This document shows, one piece after another, positions 43,946 through 51,460 of a stretch of 61,685 bases of DNA. Where the stretch lies: the NCBI GenBank assembly GCA_025356435.1, contig JANXSY010000046.1:1-61685 (forward strand), read 5' to 3'. This DNA is from Isosphaeraceae bacterium. Its GTDB lineage: Bacteria > Planctomycetota > Planctomycetia > Isosphaerales > Isosphaeraceae. The notes beneath the pieces are model-generated. The model had not been told where the DNA came from. It did no database searches and worked only from the letters and a program-made list of their open reading frames with translations. The position numbers and the translations under genes were made by a program. The stretch's first letter is position 1, and every line of letters starts with the position of its first letter.

Positions 43946-44374
43946 ATGTCGCCAATCTCGTCCCGCCATCTGCTCTTGAGCGACCTGGTCGCGAGCAGCG
44001 AAAAATCGCAACTGATCAGCTATTCGTTCGAGAGCAAGTCGCTGAAGTTTCAGCTCTATCACGCGACCGCCGGGCTGATCCATTTCCATATCCCGACCGA
44101 CACCGTCCACGGCCGAACCGTGCCGTCCGATCCCAGGCGCTCGACGTGTCGAATCGACCTGCACGACCTTGAACAGTCCCTCCTCATCCAGGGAGGGCGT
44201 TACATGCCGCCGACCGAGCCCGGCCAGTTCCTCAACCACGCCAAGATCCGCATGACCCTGGCCTATGGCCGACGCGCCTCAGAACATCGCTGGCTGCTCG
44301 TCTTGAACGGCGAGTATCCCTTGCTCGCATGCCTTGTGGGCGACCTGAACGCGATCGAATGGATCAACGACTGA
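43946..44374 (+). CDS. Unknown 142-residue protein between the Tat protein and amidase genes
   Basis: It starts 7 nt after the Tat gene and ends 13 nt before the amidase, so it is surely in the same transcript. Predicted mostly beta-strand (LISYSFESKSLKFQLYHA, then LIHFHIPTDTVHG, and WLLVLNGEYPLLACLVGD) with no signal or membrane segment. I do not recognise a family. The alternating hydrophobic pattern suggests a small beta-barrel or sandwich. The ORF is clean and has the codon character of its neighbours. Confidence 0.72.
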   Translation: MSPISSRHLLLSDLVASSEKSQLISYSFESKSLKFQLYHATAGLIHFHIPTDTVHGRTVPSDPRRSTCRIDLHDLEQSLLIQGGRYMPPTEPGQFLNHAKIRMTLAYGRRASEHRWLLVLNGEYPLLACLVGDLNAIEWIND

Positions 44375-44387
44375 GAGAGGCCGACTG

Positions 44388-45773
44388 ATGACCGACGCTG
44401 AACTCGCATTCGCCTCGCTCAACGTGCTCGGGGCCGGGCTCAGGTCGGGAGAGTTTTCGAGCCTTGAGATCACGAAGTTCTTCCTTGACCGGCTCGAAAA
44501 GACCGGGCCGAAATACAACTGCCTTGTCACCCTCACCCGCGACCTCGCACTGGCTCAGGCTGCGGAGGCTGATGCTGATCTCAAGGCGGGACATGACCGT
44601 GGACCGCTCCACGGCATCCCCTATGGCGTGAAGGACTTGCTCGCGACGAAGGGCATCCCCACGAGTTGGGGCGCGGCCCCTTATCGAAAGCGGATCATCG
44701 ACCGTGACGCCACGGTCGTCCGTAAGCTCCGCGAGGCGGGTGCGGTGCTCGCGGGCAAGCTGAGCATGGTCGAACTCGCGGGAGGAATGGGGTATCACCA
44801 GGCGAATGCCAGCCTCACCGGGCCAGGGCTCAACCCGTGGGATGTGGAGCGGTGGAGCGGGGGGAGTTCGTCGGGGTCGGGCTCGGCGGTCGCGGCGGGG
44901 CTTGTGCCGTTCGCGATCGGGTCGGAGACGATCGGCAGCATCAACTCGCCGAGCAGCCAGTGCGGCATCACCGGGCTGAGGCCGACATATGGCCGCGTCT
45001 CACGCGCCGGGGCGATGGCCTTGAGTTGGACGCTCGACAAGATCGGCCCAATGGCACGCTCGGCGCACGACTGCGGCCTGATCCTTCAGGCGATCGCTGG
45101 TCCCGACCCCGACGACCCGTCCGCCTTCGACCGGCCGTTCCGATGGACGGTGGCCGACTCGCCAGGGCGTAAATATAAGCTTGCCGTGCTCAAGGGCGGC
45201 GTGAAGGCGGCCCAGCCCGAGGTCCGCACACATTTCGAGCGGGCGCTCGCCACGTTTCGCGAGATCGCCACGATCGAAGAGGTTGACCTCCCGAGCTGGC
45301 CGACCGGGGTGGTCGCGACGACCGTCCTCGGCGCGGAGATGGCGGCGGCATTCGAGGAGATGGTCGATTCGGGCGAGGTCTTTGACCTGACCGCCCCCGA
45401 AGACCGGATCGGTGGCTTCGCCTCGCAGACGATCCTCGCCACCGAATACCTCCGTGCCCAGCGTATCCGCGCCCGGATCTGCCGCGACTACGACGCCTGG
45501 CTCGCCCCCTTCGACGCCGTGCTCACCGTCGGCCGCGCTGGGACTGCCGGCAAGATCGCCGAAGGGCTCGGCAAGCCGTTTTCTGCTCGCTCGCTGCTCC
45601 TCGAAGGCAACGTCTGCGGCACCCCAGCGCTGACGCTGCCAATGGGCCTCGACAAGGAGGGATTGCCCACGTCGCTCCAGATCGACGGTCGGGCCTATGC
45701 CGAGACAGTCGTGCTCTCGCTGGGCGCGGCCTTCCAGCAGGCGACGGCCTGGCATCACGAACATCCAAGATGA
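44388..45773 (+). CDS. Amidase-signature family hydrolase
   Basis: 461 residues. The Ser-cisSer-Lys triad is clear: Lys in GIPYGVKDLLATKG, cis-Ser and Ser in the GGSSSGSGSAVAAG to ETIGSINSPSSQCG segment, then GLRPTYGRVSRAG. It lacks any signal peptide. The family includes GatA, AtzE and many amide or carbamoyl hydrolases; the substrate cannot be read. Its neighbours (peptidase, permease, a possible GatC/AtzG-like small protein) suggest amide or amino-acid catabolism. It is unlikely to be GatA, because no gatB or gatC is here and planctomycete gat genes are usually grouped. Confidence 0.93.
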   Translation: MTDAELAFASLNVLGAGLRSGEFSSLEITKFFLDRLEKTGPKYNCLVTLTRDLALAQAAEADADLKAGHDRGPLHGIPYGVKDLLATKGIPTSWGAAPYRKRIIDRDATVVRKLREAGAVLAGKLSMVELAGGMGYHQANASLTGPGLNPWDVERWSGGSSSGSGSAVAAGLVPFAIGSETIGSINSPSSQCGITGLRPTYGRVSRAGAMALSWTLDKIGPMARSAHDCGLILQAIAGPDPDDPSAFDRPFRWTVADSPGRKYKLAVLKGGVKAAQPEVRTHFERALATFREIATIEEVDLPSWPTGVVATTVLGAEMAAAFEEMVDSGEVFDLTAPEDRIGGFASQTILATEYLRAQRIRARICRDYDAWLAPFDAVLTVGRAGTAGKIAEGLGKPFSARSLLLEGNVCGTPALTLPMGLDKEGLPTSLQIDGRAYAETVVLSLGAAFQQATAWHHEHPR

Positions 45774-45821
45774 AGAGAATCGTCTGCAGATCGACGCCGA
45801 TCATAAACGTGACGTTTGAGT

Positions 45822-46724
45822 TCAAGGCTGTGTCGAGAGCTTCATGACGGTCTCGACTGCGAGGCGGGGGATGTCGGGCAGCAGGGTGGCTAGGCGAGTG
45901 GTGTCGAGCGAGACGTCGGCTGGTCGCGGCTCGGGGAATTGAGCGTCGGAGCGGCGGTTTGCCCGGACCAGAGAGGGGTCGAGTCCGAGGGCCGTCGCGG
46001 CTCGGCGGATCAGGTCGAATCGGCTCATCCGTTCGCGGCCAGCGACATGGACAACTCCGACCGACCCGAGTTCCGCGAGCCGCACGAGGGCGAAGGCGGC
46101 GGACCCGAGGTCGAGAGGGGTCCGGTATTCGTCTTCGAAGAGGCTCAGAGGCTCGCCCCGCCGAAGTGAGGCGATCGTCCGATCGAAGTATGCGTCTTTG
46201 CCCGATCGGCTGAAGCCGTAGAGCAGGCTCAGCCTCGCCACCAGCCCGCGAGGAACGGCCAGAACGAACGGCTCGGCCTCGCGTTTGGTCCGGCCGTATG
46301 CGAGTACGGGATGGGCCTCGTCGGTTTCGGTCGACCACGGGCGGGTGCCGTCGAAGACGAGGTCGGTCGAGGTGAAGACCAGGCCCCGGCCCGCTCGGGC
46401 GCACCAACCCGCCAGCCTTCGCGTCGCCTCGACGTTCACAAGTCGGCCCCGCTCGGGGTCGAGCCGCACCCCCTCGGCGCTGCTGATCGCGGCGAGATGG
46501 ATCACGGTCTCCGGGTCGGCCTGGTCGAGACATTCCTCAAGATCGGCCGTCTCCAGATCGACCGGAACGAACTGGATGCTGCCGCGATTTTGCAGCCCAG
46601 CGCGGCCCCATGCGACCGTCGGATGTCCCTGCCGCTCCAACTCCTCCAGCACATAAGCACCAAGCTGTCCCCCAGCCCCTGTCACTAGAGTGCGATTGTT
46701 CCCTAAACCCCTTGAGTCGCCCAT
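45822..46724 (-). CDS. RmlD-like NAD(P)-dependent sugar-nucleotide reductase (SDR)
   Basis: 300 residues. N-terminal dinucleotide motif TLVTGAGGQLGAYVLEEL, catalytic Thr/Ser in FTSTDLVFDG and Y-x3-K in YGRTKREAE, then the RmlD-type C-terminal domain. RmlD reduces dTDP-4-keto-rhamnose; this one may have a related role. No other rml genes are near, so the substrate is open. The minus-strand gene converges on the amidase. The first 10 residues before the glycine motif may be mis-started, as the motif usually begins by residue 3-5. Confidence 0.88.
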   Translation of the reverse strand: MGDSRGLGNNRTLVTGAGGQLGAYVLEELERQGHPTVAWGRAGLQNRGSIQFVPVDLETADLEECLDQADPETVIHLAAISSAEGVRLDPERGRLVNVEATRRLAGWCARAGRGLVFTSTDLVFDGTRPWSTETDEAHPVLAYGRTKREAEPFVLAVPRGLVARLSLLYGFSRSGKDAYFDRTIASLRRGEPLSLFEDEYRTPLDLGSAAFALVRLAELGSVGVVHVAGRERMSRFDLIRRAATALGLDPSLVRANRRSDAQFPEPRPADVSLDTTRLATLLPDIPRLAVETVMKLSTQP

Positions 46725-46841
46725 TTTTCCGATTTCCCCAAGATTAACTCGGTTTCGAGGTGCCAGAAGCCGATGGTAATGAGCGTTGCAGATTGGCGAA
46801 ATGGCGGAACGTCTCGAACGGAGAGGTAGGAGGTTCGGGTG

Positions 46842-47729
46842 ATGGACATTCGCGAGTTACCGATTGACGAACTGGTCCTCGACCCGAGTCTCAACTTGCG
46901 CGATCGGCTCGACGACTTTACGGTCGAGCGCTATGCCGACGCGTGGCTCCGGATGCCGCCGGTCACGGTGTTCGAGGTCGACGGCCAGTGGCTTTTGGCT
47001 GACGGCTTCCACCGGCACGCGGCGGCCGTGATGATCGGCAAGAGGTCGTTGCCGGCGGAGATCCGCGAGGGATCCATCTCCGATGCGCTCGACTTCGTCG
47101 CGAGCGTAAACCTGTTCCACGGCCTGCCGTTGACGCGCTCCGAGCGTCGACGGGCCGTCGAGGTGAAGCTGAGAATTCACCCAGACTGGTCGGACCGTCG
47201 GCTGGCTGAAGAGCTGGCGATCGGCCGTGAGCTGATCGGCAAGATCCGCAAGATGCTGGTTGAAAGCGGCCAGATCGAGGCGGCCGTGAGCCGGGTTGGG
47301 GCAGACGGCAAGACCTATACCTCGGCTGGCCTGCCGCGCGATCCGAACGAGCGGCTGCCAAAGGACAAGAGTGGCGGCGAGCAGGACGAGTCGCGCGAGC
47401 GAAGCGGCCGTCAGGCGGATAACGCCCCCTGGGACGACACTCGCGACCCGATGCCGGCGGTCAACCAAGGGCCGTCGCACGACTCGACGCCGCCGTGGGA
47501 GACCGAAGACTCGCGGGCCGTCGCTCTCGCCCCGCCGGTTTCCTCCGCTGCGCCGACGATCGATGAGATGCTGGCGATGATGACCAAGCAGATTATCGAA
47601 GTCGTGACCTGGAGCCAGGCCGAGGGTTTTATCGAAGCCTATAAGTCGGCGAGCGCCAACTCGCGCGGGCTCTTCCAGACTTCGGCGATCAAGCTGGCGT
47701 CACGGGCCGGCGAACTCCGCAAGTATTGA
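46842..47729 (+). CDS. ParB N-terminal-domain protein, solitary
   Basis: 295 residues from the ATG with AGGAGG upstream (GTAGGAGGTTCGGGTG). The ParB/Srx nuclease-like domain covers about 1-90 (PIDELVLDPSLNLRD, then LLADGFHRHAAAVM, the nucleotide-binding G-x-H-R). A helix-turn-helix follows (about 95-150, LPLTRSERRRAV and WSDRRLAEELAIGRELIGKI). A charged linker leads to a conserved-looking C-terminal helix of about 60 residues (TIDEMLAMMTKQIIEVVTW). There is no ParA neighbour or parS-like dyad that I can see, so it is likely a regulator or a mobile-element relic rather than the chromosomal ParB. Confidence 0.88.
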   Translation: MDIRELPIDELVLDPSLNLRDRLDDFTVERYADAWLRMPPVTVFEVDGQWLLADGFHRHAAAVMIGKRSLPAEIREGSISDALDFVASVNLFHGLPLTRSERRRAVEVKLRIHPDWSDRRLAEELAIGRELIGKIRKMLVESGQIEAAVSRVGADGKTYTSAGLPRDPNERLPKDKSGGEQDESRERSGRQADNAPWDDTRDPMPAVNQGPSHDSTPPWETEDSRAVALAPPVSSAAPTIDEMLAMMTKQIIEVVTWSQAEGFIEAYKSASANSRGLFQTSAIKLASRAGELRKY

Positions 47730-47773
47730 TTTCTTCGGCAGTTGAGAGCGATACCATTTGATCGTCGTGGCTT

Positions 47774-47802
47774 TCGTAGGGCGGGTTCGACCGGCCCTAC
47801 GA
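47774..47802. terminator. Bidirectional hairpin between parB-like and hemW genes
   Basis: A 13-bp stem with one mismatch (TCGTAGGGCGGGT / ACCGGCCCTACGA) and a 3-nt loop lies in the 81-nt gap between convergent stops. It could stop transcription in both directions. No U-run on either side. Hairpins of this kind are also common intergenic repeats in these genomes. Confidence 0.65.
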
Positions 47803-47810
47803 GAAACCGC

Positions 47811-48965
47811 CTAGAGCAGGTCGCACAGGACCGTATCGGCCAGGAACAACCCTTCCCGGGTGAACCGGATTCGACTTCCGTCGTCTTCGAGCAAGCCGCG
47901 TGAGACATGTCGGCGGATCGGCTCGCCGAGGAGGTCGTCGAGGTTGAAACTGGTGCGGCGGGCGAAGTCGGCCCGCTCGATCCCGGTTTGGGTGCGACGG
48001 AGCATCAGGATCGACGTCTCGCGTGCCCGGGACTCGGGGTCGAGCGTCTCGGTCGGTCCTGTCGCGTCCAGCCCAGCTTCCAGGCGACGTAAGTACGCGA
48101 ATATCTCACGAGTATTCGACGAGCGGACGCCCCGGACGTATCGGGCCGCTCCAAGACCGACGCCGAAATAGGCGTCGTTCGTCCAGTAGACGAGATTGTG
48201 GCGAGAGTCGTGACCAGGGCGGGCGAAGTTCGAGATCTCGTACATCGCCAGGCCCTCACGTTCGAGCCGGTCGATCGTGAATTCATACATCGACCGCTCG
48301 GACTCTTCGTCGACCGACTCGACATCTCCGGCGTTCCACTGCTTCCAGAGCGCTGTGCCTTTTTCGTAGACCAGGCCGTAGCACGAGAGATGATCGGGGC
48401 CGAGTGACAGCGCGGTCTCGAGGTCATCAACCCAGTTTTCGGGCGTTGAACCTGGCACGCCGAAGATCAGGTCGAGCGACCAGCGGTTGAACCTGGGGCG
48501 GACGAGTTCCAAGGCCCGGCCAACTTCCTCGGGGGCGTGGTTGCGTTCGAGCGCACGGAGCAGGTCGGGCTGGAACGACTGAGCACCCAGGCTCACGCGG
48601 TTGACACCCCCCTCGGCCAGGGCGTCGGCTTTGGCTGAGTCAAGCGTGCCGGGATTGGCCTCGACGGTCCACTCGCCGCCGGGGGTGATCGGGAACCATC
48701 GGCGGATCATCGCGAGCAGGCGTCCGAGCTGGTCGGCGTCGAGACGGGTCGGGGTGCCGCCGCCGACGAAAATGTTGTCGACTTCCTGCGGGACTCCGCC
48801 GGTCGCAGCTTCCATCTCGCGTCCGATCGCGGCGAGATAACGCTCGGCCAGATGGTCGGCCCCAGCCAGCGACGCGAAGTCGCAATAGCCGCACTTGTGG
48901 GCACAGAACGGAACGTGGACGTAAGCCGCCCTCGGCCAGACCCAGGTTGGCTCGGTCGCGTTCAA
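47811..48965 (-). CDS. hemW: Radical SAM haem chaperone HemW
   Basis: 384 residues. It starts at TTG (48965), overlapping the stop of the nfu gene as TTGA; earlier codons would run into that gene. The radical SAM motif is C-x3-C-x2-C in PFCAHKCGYCDF, with IFVGGGTPTRL next (SAM site). The C-terminal HemN domain is present. HemW inserts haem into respiratory proteins and resembles HemN but lacks its N-terminal residues for coproporphyrinogen decarboxylation. Coupling to a Nfu-type iron-sulfur carrier is sensible, as HemW needs a 4Fe-4S cluster. Confidence 0.92.
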   Translation of the reverse strand: MNATEPTWVWPRAAYVHVPFCAHKCGYCDFASLAGADHLAERYLAAIGREMEAATGGVPQEVDNIFVGGGTPTRLDADQLGRLLAMIRRWFPITPGGEWTVEANPGTLDSAKADALAEGGVNRVSLGAQSFQPDLLRALERNHAPEEVGRALELVRPRFNRWSLDLIFGVPGSTPENWVDDLETALSLGPDHLSCYGLVYEKGTALWKQWNAGDVESVDEESERSMYEFTIDRLEREGLAMYEISNFARPGHDSRHNLVYWTNDAYFGVGLGAARYVRGVRSSNTREIFAYLRRLEAGLDATGPTETLDPESRARETSILMLRRTQTGIERADFARRTSFNLDDLLGEPIRRHVSRGLLEDDGSRIRFTREGLFLADTVLCDLL

Positions 48966-49219
48966 AGGACGGCTTCGAGGAACCGGACTTCGGGCACTCG
49001 AGCCTTCACCGTCGACTCGATCCCCATCGTCATCGTGATCGTCGACGACGGACAGCCGACGCACGCCCCCTTCATGCGGACCTGCACGATCCGATCGGCG
49101 TCGATGCCAACGATCTCGACGTCGCCGCCGTCAGCGCGAAGGCCGGGGCGGACGAACTCGTCGAGGACGGCCTCAATCTTCGCCTTCAGTTCGCTATTCG
49201 GGTCGCCAGGTCCGGTCAT
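48962..49219 (-). CDS. NifU C-terminal-type iron-sulfur carrier (Nfu)
   Basis: 85 residues: one NifU C-terminal domain with the cluster-binding CVGC (C-x2-C) in MKGACVGCPSSTITM and the family start RPGLRADGGDVEIVG. It carries a 4Fe-4S or 2Fe-2S cluster to target proteins. The stop overlaps the TTG of hemW, so the two are co-translated. It is followed upstream by a 117-nt gap to the RRM gene's end. Confidence 0.94.
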   Translation of the reverse strand: MTGPGDPNSELKAKIEAVLDEFVRPGLRADGGDVEIVGIDADRIVQVRMKGACVGCPSSTITMTMGIESTVKARVPEVRFLEAVL

Positions 49220-49336
49220 CGGAACACCTTTCGGATACGGAATCGACGAGGCAGGTCTCTCGGTGAGTGGTATCCCGACTGCGGGAACGACTCACCCCTT
49301 GAACTGATCCGACCGGGACCTGAGGCGAACCCGCGC

Positions 49337-49699
49337 TCAGTAACCCCGGCCTCCTCCATAATTGCCGCCGCCGCCGTTACCGCGGCCTCCACCGCCTCCA
49401 CCGCCGCCATAACCGCCCCCGCCACCAAAACCACCACCCGCGCCACCTGGGGTACGCGGCTTGGCCTCGTTGACGGTCAGGCGACGACCCTGGTGATCGT
49501 TGCCGTCGAGGCCTTCGATCGCCGCTTCAGCTTCGGCGTCGTCGTCCATCTCGATAAAGCCGAATCCTCGGCTTCGTCCGGTCTCGCGATCGATCAGCAT
49601 CTGGGCTGATCGGACCTTGCCATATTGCCCGAAGAGTGTCTGGAGATCTTCGGAAGTCGCCCCGTAGGCGAGGTTACCGACATAGAGCCTTTTCGCCAT
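49337..49699 (-). CDS. RRM RNA-binding protein with Gly-rich tail
   Basis: 120 residues from the ATG giving MAKRLYVGNLAYGATSEDL; the open frame extends upstream without meaning. RNP2 (RLYVGNL) and RNP1 (RGFGFIEM) are intact, with one RRM over residues 3-78. The last 40 residues are RGG-like Gly repeats (GGGYGGGGG). Such proteins in cyanobacteria and planctomycetes are cold- or stress-induced RNA chaperones. A promoter at 49819-49847 would give a leader of about 110 nt, possibly regulatory. Confidence 0.93.
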   Translation of the reverse strand: MAKRLYVGNLAYGATSEDLQTLFGQYGKVRSAQMLIDRETGRSRGFGFIEMDDDAEAEAAIEGLDGNDHQGRRLTVNEAKPRTPGGAGGGFGGGGGYGGGGGGGGRGNGGGGNYGGGRGY

Positions 49700-49818
49700 C
49701 GTAGCATTCCTGCTCCAGCAGGTCTCCAACGTTGAATCACACCGTCGCCGAGGGGCTCGAACTCGACGAAATCCGACCACCACCGCGCCGTCCGGGTGCA
49801 AGAGATTTTCATCTACTA

Positions 49819-49847
49819 GCATAGGGCGGGGCCATCGCACCTTCAAC
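49819..49847 (-). promoter_or_regulatory. Sigma-70-type promoter for the RRM gene
   Basis: On the minus strand, -35 TTGAAG (49847-49842), 17-nt spacer, -10 TATGCT (49824-49819). Transcription would start near 49812, giving a leader of about 110 nt before the RRM start. Both hexamers are close to consensus. Confidence 0.6.
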
Positions 49848-49965
49848 TGCAAATAATAGTTAGCGCGTGCGAGATCGTCACCCACCGATTCGTGAACCGG
49901 TGTCACCCGAGATATCCCAAGGGTTTCTAACTTGGCATTCCCCCCTATCGTATGCCCGCGCACGC

Positions 49966-49995
49966 TTGACCGGACCGGCGTCGGCGATTTAGAAT
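49966..49995 (+). promoter_or_regulatory. Sigma-70-type promoter for the DUF1573 gene
   Basis: -35 TTGACC (49966-49971), 18-nt spacer, -10 TAGAAT (49990-49995). Transcription would begin near 50002, about 100 nt before the chosen start codon at 50105, which argues against the earlier in-frame start at 50009. Confidence 0.65.
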
Positions 49996-50104
49996 CAGAC
50001 TATCTTCCGTGTCTTCCGAATGTTATCGCCTCACTATTCTCCGCGACGACCGACGTGAACTCGCGTCGACCGCCCGGCCGGTCTCTTACCGGAGTCTTAT
50101 CGCC

Positions 50105-51235
50105 ATGATGCGTTGGATCATTTTTTCTGTCGTCGTCGTTGTGTTCGCGGGAATCGCGACCGTCGCATCGACGTACTTCGCGTCGAGCAGTCCCATCGAA
50201 CTCGTCCCCACTGCGCAGGAGAAGCCGAGCGGCCCTCCCGGCGAGGTCACGGTTGACGGAGAGCTGCTCCACCAGTTCGGGGTGATGTCCCAGCAGTCTG
50301 ACGGCAAGTTCGAGTGGACCGTCACCAACAAGGGTATCGGCGACATCATCCTCGAAAAGGGGGAGTCGACTTGCTCCTGCACGATCGCCAACTTCGGCGA
50401 CGGCCATCTCTCGCCGGGCAAGACAACGAAGGTCACGCTCAACTGGAACACTAAAGGGAACGACGGCAAATATAGCCAGCGGGCGACCGTGCTCGTGAAG
50501 AACGACCCGACGAAGCAGAAGCTCGACTTCCAGGTTTCCGGCACCGTTGTCCCTCCGCTGCTCACGATGCCTCGCGAGCCCATGGTTCAATTCCTTGAAA
50601 TCGCCAACGACCAGCCGCACTCCCGCGAGATGGTGATCTTCTCGATCGACCGACCTGAGGTGAAGCTTACCGGGGCGACGAGCTCGAACCCCGCCCTCGT
50701 CGATGTCGCCATCATCTTGCTGCCCGAGAAAGAGATCAAAATCCTCCAGGAGCATATCGGGCAGGTTCAGAAGGTCGACATCAAGAAGGCGGCGAAGGTC
50801 GTCGTCACGGTCAAGCCAGGCGCGCCGCTCGGGGCCTTCGAAGAGGAGGTGATCGTCACGACCGACCACCCCCAGAAGCCCAGGTATTCGTTGCAGGTCG
50901 GCGGCAAGGTCACCGGCCCGATCACGGTCACGCCCGAACGGGTCCGCCTGCTCGACGTCGCTTCAAAGCAGGGCGACTCGCAGACGCTTACCGTCTGGGT
51001 CCGCGACCGAAAAACGACGAAATTTACCGTCGAGAAAAAGCCGAAAGATTTTGATGTCCAGATCACGGCAGTCGCTGGCCAGGCCGAGACCAACGCGCGG
51101 AAATATCAGCTCACGGTGAAGGTGCCGCCAGGCACTCCGCCGGGCACCGTGGCCGACGAGATCATCCTCAAGACTGACCATCCCCAGGCCAGCGAGGTGA
51201 AGATTCCCGTCGCCGTATTTATCCGCGCATCCTGA
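50105..51235 (+). CDS. DUF1573 membrane-anchored protein
   Basis: 376 residues from the ATG giving MMRWIIFSVVVVVF; the frame is open to 50009. An N-terminal membrane anchor (about 3-25) is followed by two or three Ig-like DUF1573 repeats. The first contains the signature FEWTVTNKGIGDI then ESTCSCTIANF, and later copies have REMVIFSIDRPEV and LGAFEEEVIVTTDHP. The C-S-C pair could form a disulfide or bind metal. Function is unknown; the fold (ASH-like) suggests binding or assembly in the periplasm. The next gene encodes a tetrahaem lipoprotein, and both may act together. Confidence 0.9.
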   Translation: MMRWIIFSVVVVVFAGIATVASTYFASSSPIELVPTAQEKPSGPPGEVTVDGELLHQFGVMSQQSDGKFEWTVTNKGIGDIILEKGESTCSCTIANFGDGHLSPGKTTKVTLNWNTKGNDGKYSQRATVLVKNDPTKQKLDFQVSGTVVPPLLTMPREPMVQFLEIANDQPHSREMVIFSIDRPEVKLTGATSSNPALVDVAIILLPEKEIKILQEHIGQVQKVDIKKAAKVVVTVKPGAPLGAFEEEVIVTTDHPQKPRYSLQVGGKVTGPITVTPERVRLLDVASKQGDSQTLTVWVRDRKTTKFTVEKKPKDFDVQITAVAGQAETNARKYQLTVKVPPGTPPGTVADEIILKTDHPQASEVKIPVAVFIRAS

Positions 51236-51460
51236 CCGGGCAAGAGGTCGGGTTGGGGAAAGTCGCCGAAAAGGGTATGACTTACCGCGAAGGGTTCGCG
51301 ATCCGGCCTCGGTCGGTGCGGCCCTGACGGCGTCGATTGACGACGTACGCTTCCGAAAGTGTCGAACGCGAACAGAGATGAGACGAGGGACCGGGCCGAC
51401 GCCCGGGGCACGGTCGGGATGGCCGTGCCTGGTCCCTTCCCCCCTCCGGAAAGGATGACG

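Larger units (their letters stand above)
49700..50104. other. Divergent promoter region between the RRM and DUF1573 genes
   Basis: About 400 nt without a gene. It holds two facing promoters (entries at 49819-49847 and 49966-49995) and a leader of about 110 nt on each side. The stretch 49840-49870 is AT-rich. No riboswitch, tRNA or terminator-like hairpin was recognised. Confidence 0.6.

Noticed and set aside
44388..45773. Amidase called as GatA of the tRNA amidotransferase
   Set aside because: No gatB or true gatC is adjacent, and the neighbours are peptidase and permease genes.
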